The position numbers and the translations under genes are program-made. Below are positions 16,507-26,660 of a stretch of 64,000 nt of DNA, in pieces (within the stretch, counting starts at the first letter, position 1; each line of letters opens with the position of its first letter). The notes under the pieces were generated by a model. The model worked only from the letters and a program-made list of their open reading frames with translations, was not told the origin of the DNA and searched no databases. This DNA comes from Sinohyriopsis cumingii (Eukaryota; Mollusca; Bivalvia; Unionida; Unionidae), in NCBI GenBank assembly GCA_028554795.2, contig CM068838.1:128065428-128129427 (forward strand), in the 5' to 3' direction.

Positions 16507-19500
16507 TTACAACCAATGTTTTATACCAACGTGTCCATACGGTAAGGTGAAATGATTGGGAAGTCTCACTCGCTTCTGGTACACGATTTGATAGACTTTT
16601 TCCAAGGGCCGACTGACGATGTGGTGAGTGGGTAAACGTACAATCTTGTTCGGTTGATAGGTGGTCACTTTAAAGTTTCCATCCTCTCCCGATTGCAAGG
16701 CTTCTTTCAATACCCCAAAGTTGACCACTCGACTGGTACGATAATTCAGAGTCAGTCCTTTCACTTTGCACGTCGTGTGCACTTCTCCTTTTTTGTCCCG
16801 GTATTCGTAGCCGTAATTTTTGGGGCCGCCACTGACGAAACTTAGAATCTTGTCGTCGGGATGCTCGTCTGTCCAGGCTCCTAAACGGTCTCCTTCGATG
16901 TCAGGGTGCTGTTGACTCGGGTGATGGATGTAAATGCAACTGTCCGTGTCAAAGTACAGGACGCGTTCCCCTAACAGTTCTAAAGCTTCGTACAATTTTA
17001 AGCGAGCATGAGCTGTCACGTAAGCCGCAATGATGACATTTCCAAAAGGGTCGTCTTGTACAAAGTCCAGATCTTCTTCGTAACTGACCAAGATTAAATT
17101 CTCTCGAACGACGTCCACGTGTTTCATGTATTTGGTTTTGTCGTGAATCATCTGGAAGTAGCGGGAAGGTTCTGTCAAATATTCCGTCTTGGGTAAACAC
17201 GGTCGTTGTGCCATTTTACCCCACAAGCAATTTAACATCACTTTGGCAAACGATCGCCTGCCTTCGTTTTTCTCGATGTGGTCTAAAGAGATGCCTTCTT
17301 GTTCATAGTATTTCTCTTTGAATTGTATTTGGTCTTCGGGAGTGTGACACCAGGAAGGATAGCCGCTGGCTTCTTGTTTCAGTTTCAAAAAGGCATCCAC
17401 GTAGTCGGCGAAAATGCCTTTCTGACTGGGATCACCCTTGTGGTATTGTTGTTTCTTGGGAAAGTGGCAAATTTCGTACACTTCTAACAGTTGGTATCCC
17501 ATGTCCATAGCTTTGAACAATTCTACGCTGACCCAGGTTCCCGTCAAGGCCCGTTCTTCCTGGGTGTGCTGACAAGGCTGATCTTGGTTGCACGTTTCGG
17601 CACAAGTACGGCACAATGGAAACATCAGTTTGCCTTGACAATGGTGAGGTAAGACGGGATGGTATAGGTTCGTGGGAGGCAAAACTTTGCACTTGATCAA
17701 GCCTTCGTATTGTCGAATGTTTTTCAGGTCGATGTGTTCCGTCAGCAATTGCGGGTGCCCTGTAGGAAAGTGACAATATTTGCACATGTAGGGATACAGC
17801 GAACACACGTCCAAGTATTTGATTTCTTCTCCTTTCTCTTCGTCGGCTTGGTACAGCAAACAGGTGGCATTGGTTCTTCCTCCGTACAAACTATCCCTCG
17901 GGTTCAGTGGGTCCATGAACTGGTAACTTTCCACGAGGCGTTTAAACTCGGGATCGGTTTTCATACGGTGATCGTACTCGTGTTCCCACATTTCCACCAC
18001 TTGGTATCCTTCCTGTTCCAACTTTAGGCGCCGCTGACAAGTGTCCTGGTACAAGTCTTCCATGGTTCGTTGCAAAAACTGATTTTTAGTGCCACGGTCA
18101 GGGTAACAGACGGGACATCCGTAAAATAAGCAACCGTTAAACTCGTACACGATCTTGGGGATTTCTAAGTCCCAGCCATCGACCGAATACGTTCCGATGG
18201 TCTTTTCGCCCCCTCCGTTGCGGGCATGCTGAATCCACTTGTCTTCCTTGTCGCACAAGTAATGTAACCAACGTAGGGCTTTGACCGAGTATTGACGTTT
18301 GACAAAGTGGGCCGTTTGAGGACTGATGACAGCCACGGTGTTTTCAGGCATGAATCGTTGTCGATACACTAAGGAACACGCTTTGGCAATGGTGCAAGCT
18401 TCTTTCAAAGGATCGACCCCTCCGTGTTCCATGAACAGTTCTCGAAATTTTCCACAGCAACGCCGTAAAATGTCCACGTCGGAACGACAATACTTTAGCA
18501 TTTCTTCCTGAAAGTCGAAAGGGTCCGAGGCGTGAGCCTGGTACCAAGCGTAGAAAGCTTCTCGTTGTTCGGTACGCATGTTGTCGGGGTCGTAATAGTG
18601 AGCCTCAGGTAAATGGGGTAGAACGGCGTGTTGATTGGCTTCCGTATTGAAAAAGTGTGGAAAGTACCCTTTAGCCATTTCTGTCATTCCAAACGTTTTA
18701 GGCATTCGACTCAAAGGCATGGCCAAATAGCTCATCGAATCTTTAAACTGTACTTGTCCCACTTGCATGAAAATGATTTTGGCTCCGTTCAAAGTGACTT
18801 TAGGACGTTCGGTGCCTTGTTCCGTATAGTACCTCAAAAGAAACTGTCCATCGTATCCGGAGAAATTGTGAGCCATCACCGTGGCATGACGATGACAATC
18901 TCGGTAAAGTTCGATGTCCTCTTGGCTCCACGTCTTGTCAACGGGGTCTAAGACCCATTGGGCAAAATCGGCTAACGTGTTCGGCCCCCGAAAGATTTTT
19001 TCACACCCTCCAGGAATCTTGCTACAGAGAGGGCAATGACTGAAGATAGGTTCTTGAATGCACTTCTCGCACGCTCGATGAGCCACGCAGAAATTAGGAA
19101 TGTGAATGCCGGTCTCTTGCATGCATTCGAAATCGAAAAAGATGAAATTGCCTTTCTTCTTGTGACCATCCTCTTTCTCTGGTGGGGGTTGGTATTTTTG
19201 CACGTAGCATTGGTGTTCCAAGTCCACGATGTGGTGACAAATGTGACATTTTTTCTTTCCTGAACATACGTGTGCCTTGGTATTATTGGTACGTATGACT
19301 TGTTCACACGTAGGGCACAATCTCAGGAGTTGACAAGCACATTTCTTCTGTGAACCTTGTGTTTTCAGATGTTGTTGGTAACAGGTAGGGCTGACAAACG
19401 TGCGCAGACAAGTTGAACAAGGCACTGGTTCTTCGCTCAGACAGGGTGGAGAGGCCAAACATCCTGAGCATTTCAATCCACAATGCTTGTGTTGCTCTCG

Positions 19501-20550
19501 ATTATTATAACCATGGTCACATTTCTCACAGTAATAACCGTATCCCAGGAATCCGGTGATACTGGTAATGGTATCGAAATGGTCATCGTGATAATAAACA
19601 TGAATGTATTTTCCGTCCTTAAAATCTTACCCTCGAAACAACAGAGGCCCGCGCATTTCTTGAGGGTGCACTTTCAAGGTGTATCGTGGAGCTAGGGCAT
19701 CTTGCAATTTTTGCATCTCAGGAATGCCACAGGGTGTGTCTTTGGACAGGCCAGCTTGTTGCAACAGGAGTTCTCCTTCGTTTCGTTGTTTAGCTCGATC
19801 GGATCGTTGAATAGTTTTCCAGGTTCTTTTCCATTCTACCGTGTCGTTCTTGTTGGCATAGGTTCGTCCCACCACGATGGCACGGGCTAAACACATCTGG
19901 TCATGAGGGTTGTTAATTCGGACGAGACTTGTTTTGGTGTTGCGAAGGTCGTCCACCAATAACATCTTTTTGCGTCCAGTCCCTTGAGGAGGAGAGACGT
20001 GGGTCATGTCCAGTGTGGCTTTACCATCGGTGATGTCAAACTGGTCATTAGATTGTTGTACGTGTTGAATCTTGTCCATGACTTTGGAAGCGGTCAGTTC
20101 TGCAGGGGTGCTAAACTCGATCCAAACAGGGGATTTCAAACCGTCGTGTTGTATGGAAAGTCTCAAGCGAATGTCTTCTTTGGGTTGACATTGTCGCTTG
20201 AGTGCAGTGAGCAAAGAATCCCACACCCCAGTGATGAACACTTCTGCTTTCTCTAACGGCACTTCAGCTTTGAAATCTTTACACTTCACCGTGTATTTGT
20301 AAGCCGTGGTTCTAAATTTTCTAGAGGAGCGCTTTTCCGTCTCTCGAATGGAATAGTATTTTTCAGGGTTGACTAAGGGTGGTGAACTTGGTTTAGAGGT
20401 TTCAAATTCTGGTTCACTCATGTCCTCTTCAAAATCACTGGCATGAATTTGTGCCATGATTTCAGCCCTGGTACGAGGCGATAGATCACGTTTCTGCCTC
20501 TTACTTTCTTCTTCTTCTTCTTTCTTCTCGAATGAATAGGATCGTTTCAT
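16507..20550 (-). CDS. Protein-primed family B DNA polymerase, one in-frame TAA
   Basis: A single 1348-codon frame from ATG 20550 to TAA 16507. Motifs, in order: Exo I FIFFDFECM, Exo II AHNFSGYDGQFLL, PolA DVCSLYPYMCKY, PolB KVMLNCLWGKMA, PolC YFDTDSCIYI. A Cys/His-rich zinc region precedes the exonuclease. The N-terminal part has the conserved Polinton patterns NPHDQMCLARAIVVG and PCGIPEMQKLQ. TAA at 19627-19629 cuts the frame between LLFRG and DFKDGKYIHVYYHD; the sequences on either side normally belong to one protein. The polymerase itself (989 aa after the stop) is otherwise open. It replicates the linear genome from a terminal protein. Confidence 0.93.
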
Positions 20551-20598
20551 CTTGAGTGCAAAACGTCAAATGACTCAAGTTTAAACAACATAGACTAA

Positions 20599-20630
20599 TT
20601 TATAGTCATGGCAGACCAGCGTATATAAAA
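20599..20630. promoter_or_regulatory. Divergent core promoters of PolB and the CCHC gene
   Basis: TATAAA on the minus strand (20599-20604) points to the PolB ATG at 20550. TATATAAAA on the plus strand (20622-20630) points to the CCHC ATG at 20685. The two TATA boxes are 17 bp apart, so the pre-initiation complexes would compete. Confidence 0.65.
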
Positions 20631-20684
20631 GAGTGTGTGTCTTGTCCTTTCACTATTCATTTCACTCTCAAGCCGAGCACAACG

Positions 20685-21134
20685 ATGGAAGAGACTACCC
20701 AGATGGAACGTTTCGTCAGAGCTTTGCGAGGGGTCATTAGAAAATTCTCTTCAGACCAGCCTACGGACTACTCTCCTTCCTTTCGAGATAAAAGTCAAGA
20801 TACTTGCTATATCTGTCAGAAGAAAGGGCATTGGTCTTCAGAGTGTCCAGACCGTCAAAAAAGAACAAAAACAGGGGCTAAAAAAGACAAAAGTCAAGAT
20901 ACCTGTTATTATTGTAAAGAAAAAGGACATTGGTCTCCAGATTGCCCAAAAAAGAAACAAGAGGAGTCAGAAGAAAAGAAGGATTTTTCAGAAGAAGAGA
21001 GGGATTCTTCAGAGGAAGAAGAGGAAGAAAGAAGACAATTCTATTTACAAGAGGCAAAGAAACAGGAGAAGAAAAGAAGAAGGGAAGAAAATGAGGAAAA
21101 GACGGTGAAGAAATTTAAAAAACAGAGAGACTAA
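20685..21134 (+). CDS. Double CCHC zinc-knuckle protein
   Basis: I chose ATG 20685 (MEETTQMERF), which lies past the TATA box; the frame extends upstream only without a suitable ATG. Two perfect retroviral-type zinc knuckles, CYICQKKGHWSSEC and CYYCKEKGHWSPDC, sit about residues 47-87, separated by a basic linker. The C-terminal part is a long E/K/R-rich coiled coil. Probably binds single-stranded nucleic acid; inference. It ends in an ordinary AATAAA at 21220-21225. Confidence 0.75.
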   Translation: MEETTQMERFVRALRGVIRKFSSDQPTDYSPSFRDKSQDTCYICQKKGHWSSECPDRQKRTKTGAKKDKSQDTCYYCKEKGHWSPDCPKKKQEESEEKKDFSEEERDSSEEEEEERRQFYLQEAKKQEKKRRREENEEKTVKKFKKQRD

Positions 21135-21219
21135 ACAAGGAGAAAGAAGAAGTCAATGAACTTTTTATTACAGTGTTGTGTTGTGAATTGTGAATTGGAT
21201 TGTAAAAAATGGATAAAAG

Positions 21220-21225
21220 AATAAA
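21220..21225 (+). terminator. Polyadenylation signal of the CCHC gene
   Basis: Plus-strand AATAAA 86 bp past the stop. It shows that ordinary poly(A) signals and histone-type ends coexist in the element. Confidence 0.55.
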
Positions 21226-21381
21226 TTAATGATATAAGGTAAGTGTCTTTGAGTTTTGATTTTAAAATAAGAACGAAACTTACGCACTCATACACAGACA
21301 CGTACTATAAGGGTAAAATGGGTGGGTTTTTTTTGAGTTATTGGCAAATTGAAATTGTATTTCTTTTCGAGAAATGTGGGT

Positions 21382-21397
21382 GGCCCTGAAAAGGGCC
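21382..21397 (-). terminator. Histone-type 3' stem-loop of accessory gene 4
   Basis: Minus-strand GGCCCTTTTCAGGGCC preceded by an A-run and followed by ACCCACA, matching the metazoan histone stem-loop and flank. GAAAAGAAAT at 21360-21369 fits the downstream element. It lies 30 bp past the stop of the 21428-22004 gene. Confidence 0.87.
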
Positions 21398-21427
21398 TTT
21401 TTTTTTTTTTTTGGTGTAGGGGTGAGT

Positions 21428-22004
21428 TTAAGCAATCAACTTTAACTGCCTTATGCCTTTGCCACGGCCAAGGCCTACTTCTGGACTGCGTAATGTTGAT
21501 GATGATTGGGTTGAAATCACTAAGGGTGGTACGGTAGGCTTAGTAACAGGGTTAACGTGTTTAGCTCGGGAAGGTCGTATTCTCTTCGGTCGTGATAAAG
21601 AAGTCTGATACATTTGTTTCAGACTTCTTAACTCCGCTAAAATGTCCAACAGTACTGTGACCGTTTGATTTTCACCCTCTTGTTTCTTTGCTGCTACTTC
21701 TTCTTGCTGTTGTTGCTGTTGTTTTTTTTCTTACCTCTTCTTCTTGCTGCTGTTGCTGTAGGAGAAAAGCTTGTTCCGCTTCCTTTTGTCGTTGTATAAA
21801 TTTCTCCAATTCTTCTTTCTGTCTCTGTCTAAAATTCTCCACTTGCGGTAATGAAGAAGGTAACGAAGGTTCCGGAACAAATTCTTGCGAAGAGAGAAAA
21901 TCCACAAAATCCCAATTCACCTCTTCTGAAAGTAAGTCCGGGTTCCCTTGGGCGGTCTCCCCTGTTGGTGCACCCCAATGGATCGTTTTCTGAGTTTCCG
22001 TCAT
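21428..22004 (-). CDS. Polinton accessory protein 4 (coiled-coil/polyQ; frame shifts at an A8 run)
   Basis: ATG 22004 (MTETQKTIHWGAPTGE) opens a frame with a helical Q/E-rich stretch (RQRQKEELEKFIQRQKEAEQ) and a short polyQ. At GTAAGAAAAAAAAC (about 21731-21744) coding character passes to another frame that continues to 21428 (TVTVLLDILAELRSLKQMYQ, then a basic tail). Either a one-base indel in the A8 run or programmed slippage. The intervening segment could mimic a GT-AG intron but would be only about 20 nt. Unknown function; shares the helical style of accessory genes 1-3. Confidence 0.55.
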
Positions 22005-22051
22005 GTTGAATCACTGTCGCATAGATTGACTGCACACAAGCGCTAGCGAAT

Positions 22052-22179
22052 CTATATAGACCACGTGACGTCACAGACTGCTCTCTTCGGATTGGATGCG
22101 AGCTGACTGAATTTTGTAACGCGTGTTCGGATTGGTGAATGAACTCAATCCGTTTCAATCCTTCCTCTACCTATAAATA
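22052..22179. promoter_or_regulatory. Bidirectional promoter between accessory genes 4 and 5
   Basis: Minus-strand TATATAGA at 22052-22059 with CACGTG (22062-22067) overlapping the palindromic CRE TGACGTCA (22066-22073). Two CCAAT boxes appear as TTCGGATTGG near 22086 and 22127. Plus-strand TATAAATAA at 22172-22180. The divergent layout with TATA and CCAAT recalls metazoan H2A/H2B gene pairs. Confidence 0.7.
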
Positions 22180-22223
22180 AGCGCAGTTCACTGCATTGAT
22201 TCACCTGTTCTCGTCGCTTCAAG

Positions 22224-22433
22224 ATGTGGACCACAGTTGAGTCATCCACCCTTGTGTCTTCCATGATGTTTAGGACGGACATGCTCATGTATGTCCGATC
22301 CAAGTGGACCGTTGTCCACAGGACAAACACCAGCCTGTGGATACGTAGGATCTACGTTGAAAGACAAGGATGCCTGAAAAGAGTGCTGATTTACGGACCA
22401 ACAGTAAGACGCAGCCTAAGGACAAGAAAATGA
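22224..22433 (+). CDS. Polinton accessory protein 5 (69 aa, basic)
   Basis: A short basic protein (MWTTVESSTLVSSMM, VRSKWTVVHRT, tail GPTVRRSLRTRK) of no recognised family. The case for a real gene is architectural: TATAAATAA 45 bp upstream of the ATG, and a complete histone-type stem-loop 48 bp past the stop. The predicted transcript is about 300 nt, the size class of a small histone mRNA. It is not a histone by sequence. Confidence 0.55.
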   Translation: MWTTVESSTLVSSMMFRTDMLMYVRSKWTVVHRTNTSLWIRRIYVERQGCLKRVLIYGPTVRRSLRTRK

Positions 22434-22481
22434 CCAATGCGGTGCCCTTTATGTTAATGAATACATTAACATAAACCCAAA

Positions 22482-22497
22482 GGCCCTTTTCAGGGCC
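22482..22497 (+). terminator. Histone-type 3' stem-loop of accessory gene 5
   Basis: Plus-strand GGCCCTTTTCAGGGCC, preceded by ACCCAAA and followed by AGCCA, with GAAAAGAGAATGA at 22511-22523 as a purine-rich downstream element. The 3' half and the downstream element belong to the TIR. Confidence 0.88.
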
Positions 22498-22794
22498 AGC
22501 CATATTTCTCGAAAAGAGAATGACTTTTCAATTGCCTACCCCTTTTTTTAAAAAAAGTTTTTTTAAAAAAATCCCATGTTAATTTCCCTTGTCGCTAAAC
22601 AGTCCCACGATTTTTCTCCATGTTAATTTCCCTTGTCGCTCAACAGTCCCACAAATTTTCTCCATGTTAATTTCCCTTGTCGCCAGATTGTCCCACGATT
22701 TTTCTCCATGTTAATTTTCCATTGTCGCCAGATTGTCCCAAGGGGGTCTGTAATGCTAATTCCCATTGTCGCTAGGGTATCCCCCTTCACTACT
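22492..22794 (-). repeat. Right terminal inverted repeat of the Polinton
   Basis: Reverse complement of 2221-2523. The inner edge (22492) lies in the 3' half of the complete stem-loop at 22482-22497, so the purine-rich downstream element GAAAAGAGAA at 22511-22520 is part of the TIR. Confidence 0.97.
22572..22734 (-). repeat. About 44-bp tandem repeat inside the right TIR
   Basis: Mirror image of the array at 2281-2443, base for base. Confidence 0.85.
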
Positions 22795-22800
22795 GTTGTT
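22795..22800. other. Polinton target-site duplication, right copy (GTTGTT)
   Basis: Direct repeat of 2215-2220, immediately outside the right terminal inverted repeat. Confidence 0.93.
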
Positions 22801-24231
22801 TTTCGATATTATTGGAGAGAAAACATTTGTTTTTTTTATTATTCACTGGAAATAGAATATGCGCATTGAACTATAATATTATTCTGGAACTAATGTGAAT
22901 TATTTAAAGGAGTTCTGGACAACGCCATTTGTACACGACATGACTGTTGGCGGACCAGTATATTCGTTGTTTTTGAAACGTAAACAGAATAATTCATTCT
23001 TTTGAACACTAATAAAACTTTCTCTGGATTGGTGTTTGGATTTAATTCATAATACCGTAAGTGCTTCTGAAAGTTTGATTTTTGTAACTTTCTTAAATGA
23101 ACTGTTTGTGAAGTTGCAAACGTTTTGGTTTTGCTTCTTTTTGTTACTAAATTTATGACCATAGAGTCGTAACTATATACTATTTCTAACACGATTTTTG
23201 CCAGGGGGTCCCGAATACTGTCATTTTATTTACGTTTCAAACAAAACTTTACTGATACGGAGTTCATATTTCAATGAGCTAGTCTGACGATAAACTCCGA
23301 ATGATTCCATAAATTTCCGAAAGCTTCGGAGTTACGCCACTTGAAACGACGTACACATAATTAAACCGCTTGGACTTTTGACTTTGTTTAATATTTTGAG
23401 ACATCTTAAAACTAGACATTGCAAGTATTGGATGCAGATGACACTGCTTTCATTTTTTAATGATTGTGCAGTTCTAGTAACTTCACCCCTTCAATGGCAG
23501 TGATCAGGCTCATGGGGTAAAACTGCGGACGGTGGGTTTTGATAATATGCATGGACATACATTTAGTGAGATTTGAGTAGTTTCTGCTGATCACCAATGG
23601 CATATTTGCATTTCAACTTTATAGCTGGCTGTAATTATCAAAGTCAAACAAAAATAAGCCTTTTTATATTGATAGATACAAAAGTTAATTTTATGATTAT
23701 AATGGGAATTTCTGAGACCATGACAAATGGCTTGTCTACAGAGGAAAGTGGATTAAAGACAGTCGGTTCACTGAGATATGTACTATCACAAATCAAAAGT
23801 GATTGTTGTTAAAAAAAGACATATCGTATTGAATCACATATTGAAGAGTAACACGCATATAGTCGTGAATTTAAACTAACATAATGAAACAGAAACCTAT
23901 AAATATCAAATGTCATTTTGAAAATAAGCATACAAATAGATCTGAACTGTTCACTTCGTTTTGCAACGTACCTATTTTCTGCACCGTGCCCTATGCGGAA
24001 ATCCACTACTTTCGATTTCGTTGAGATAGCAAGATATTCGTATGACGTCACCAAAATGATCTAACGATATACATTTTACTGTTGAATCGTATGTGTAATG
24101 TTTGAGCACCTATTTCATTATAAAGATGAGAAATTGTAATATGTTTCATCTTCAAACTTCATTATAAAGAACATTCGTATGTTCTATCTTCACAATATTC
24201 AACAAACCCACTGGTAATATGACAAACCTAC
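22801..24231. other. Intron sequence right of the Polinton
   Basis: AT-rich, no coding signal seen. Sequence at about 23940-24300 is related to 51270-51560, the corresponding part of the right BTBD6-like gene. Confidence 0.6.
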
Positions 24232-24241
24232 CTGCTGCCAT
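24232..24241 (-). CDS. BTBD6-like gene, left copy: first coding exon (ATG exon)
   Basis: Ten coding bases, ATGGCAGCAG, are followed by a GTAGG donor. Joining to the exon at 901-1141 gives M-A-A-V-D-T-D-W in frame. The same arrangement occurs at 51500-51509 for the right copy (ATGGCATCAG then GTAAG, giving M-A-S-V-D-T-D-W), and the two surrounding regions are related. This comparison is the evidence, because the exon is too short to call alone. If right, the left gene spans a 23-kb intron carrying the Polinton in the same transcriptional orientation. Confidence 0.7.
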
Positions 24242-26526
24242 TGTGATCGCTCAATTAAACTGTAAAGGCGTGTTTGATTCGATGAATCTGAAAAACGTGT
24301 TGTTTTCCTTGTCGTTTGCTTACATTCAGTCACTAAATCTGAAAACTGATTTACAAACTAGCACAGTTTGACGAATTCCATTCACTAATTAGATGGTGTT
24401 GCATGTAATGGCTAAGTTAATTTTGACAGTATAACGCTAGTCTACATCAATTTCAATAAATACCTTCGGCAACGGAATGAAGATACCGTGTGCCAGTCTT
24501 ATACCGGAGTGCTATTGTTGATTGATAGATTGAATGTAGTTTTACAGCGCATCAGCACTGTAGTTATATTTAGCGATATAAAAAAGTTATATCATTTACA
24601 GTTGCTATAAGGTTTGTTATCGACCAGCAATAATACAATCAAACAGTTAAAAGTAAAACGATTAGATGGTAAGGGTAAAATATAAAGCTTCCTGATCAAT
24701 GGAGAATGTACATGGTGTGACAATGAATAATTGGACTAAAATATACTTAGTATGAACGACGGTATATACATCACATAAAAATAATCAAAGTGATAACATA
24801 AAAGTTATATCTTGGCATAAATGTTTACTTCCTTCAGGAATTTTAAAATTCAAAAGACGTTTATTATATCAAAAAGTTCCTTCATGTGATGAACATTGTA
24901 ACAGTTATCGCGCGCAGGTTGGAGATCGAAATAATATATCATAAAGAACTAAACAGTGAATGGTTCATTGCAAGAATCGCACTCTGGTGGGTCTATGGTA
25001 TCGCGGGTCTTAATGTCTGTGATCGGCGAATAAGTAAATTAATACACTGAATTTTAAGATATATATCTGTTTATTGCTCGTCATTCTCTATTAAAATGTA
25101 TTTAATTTCCAGTTTAAATCAAATGCTGGAAACGATCGACAAAAAGACGCCATGCAGATTCCAAGTTATGCAATGGGAGTTATTCTGATAATACCGACAA
25201 CAACTATTTTTACAATAGCAGATACTTGTCCTAATGTTGGGCACTTGATGTATATGTTGTCCAAAGATAAATGGACCTGAAAATGGATGCATGGCACTCA
25301 TTATGCCAACCGTGCCGTCCAACAGAACCTTATCAGTTAAATAAAGAATGTATTTGAAACCCCCTGTGACCGGGGGTTAGTTTCAGACCAGAGAACAATT
25401 AATTAGATTTATGGATGCAGGCGGTTTGTTAAATCGCTATACTGTGAACATTTCTAAATATATGGTCGGTGACTGTGGTGATTCTTAATTACACTTTTGA
25501 TTATATGGCAGCCAGACGGACTATTAGGGACACGGTAAACTTCGATTTCATAAGGAACTGTCAAAATTGAAATTTTTCATGAACCAGTAGTCGCACTGTA
25601 GAAGGTCAAATTGACCCCAGATGTGGTGCCTAGTTATTAAAAAGGCGGCAAATATATTTAATCCTGATTGGTTACGCTAAATAAGGGGCGCGTTTCCCAT
25701 ATCAAATATCCTAGTTTTAAAATCGCCACATCGAAAATTTTAATCAGTCTAAGCTTTTCTGCACGAGAAAACAAGTGTAAGAAGACTCCGAGAGTAAATT
25801 TGGGAGAAATTCTCTCCTAAAACTGTTGTCCTAGAGGACTATTGTCGATTAAAAACCGACAAATTTGGTGATAGAAGCGAGGAACGCTGAAAGCTCAAAG
25901 GTATCTGTGACAATTCCATGTAATTTATTGATGCCATATATAATGCTTTGCTGAACTTATTTACTTATACTTGCATGAATATATTTGCTACATTCGTATA
26001 TCGATTTGATTTATGAAGTATAACTGTGTTGAGTTTATGCATAGGAAGTCGTACATTAATTTTCTTTAGATAAGTTTAACGAATTGTTTGAATTTGTCGC
26101 CTTGTTTGCATAAGAATTAGGTTCTAGGAATTTCATTCATTAAAGTAGTTAATATGAGTTACGAGAATCCGTGTGAATTCACCGAATTTATAAGATTTCA
26201 CGTATGATTAAGGTTGAGTGTGTATTGACTGAAACGACGTAGTAAGGCATGTAATGTATTTCATTCATTCACTTGTGTAAATTGAGGCTGGCTAGTAACA
26301 TTTATGCCTCGTGCGGTGTTAATGTGTCTTGTTAATGCCTGATGAATAAGCCATTATACTAATTAGAGTCGTTATAGGACATGTGGAACCGACTCCTTAG
26401 CATCTATTTAGCACCGATAGTAAGATCTGAAAACGAGAGGGGGATAATGCAAGCCCCTGTTATCATAAACAAGAGAGAATTTAGGTTGTCTCTATTTATT
26501 TATTTTAAAAGGGAGAAAATAGCACC

Positions 26527-26660
26527 TGCGACGTATTATCTCTGAGACGTTTTAACTCCTAGACGCATTCTGCGACGTATTATCTCTGCGACGTATTATC
26601 ATGTGACGTAATATGTCTGGGACGAATCCTGAGACGCATGGTGAGAAGTATTATCCGGAG
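26527..26660 (+). repeat. Degenerate short tandem repeat with core GCGACGTATTATCTC
   Basis: About seven imperfect units of 15-18 bp, each with GACGTATTATC or close variants (GAGACGTTTTA, TGACGTAATATG, GGGACGAATCC). No gene in it. Confidence 0.6.

Larger units (their letters stand above)
2221..22794. mobile_element. Complete Polinton/Maverick (adintovirus-like) element, 20,574 bp
   Basis: Bounded by 303-bp terminal inverted repeats starting AGTAGTGAAGGGG and by a perfect 6-bp duplication. It encodes the Polinton core set: protein-primed PolB, chromodomain integrase, A32-type packaging ATPase, adenain-like protease, double-jelly-roll major capsid protein and penton-like protein. Nearly all genes lie on the minus strand. 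The exceptions are a CCHC protein and one small accessory gene near the right end. The TIRs differ at only about three bases inside a T/A-rich run, so insertion or TIR homogenisation was recent. Seven in-frame stop codons interrupt five genes, so autonomy is doubtful without recoding or help from another copy. Confidence 0.97.

Noticed and set aside
8927-19629. Reassigned genetic code (TAA/TAG read as Gln) to explain in-frame stops
   Set aside because: Several genes of the same element end naturally at TAG or TAA (the penton gene even with tandem TAG TAA, the major capsid with TAG next to the following ATG), and the host exons follow the standard code.
19615-19640. Intron at the PolB in-frame TAA (GGGTAAGAT looks like a donor)
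   Set aside because: The frame resumes immediately with conserved sequence; the nearest acceptor would give an intron of about 13 nt.
22224-22433. Accessory protein 5 as a captured histone
   Set aside because: It is basic and has histone-like mRNA signals, but no histone-fold motif is visible in its 69 residues.
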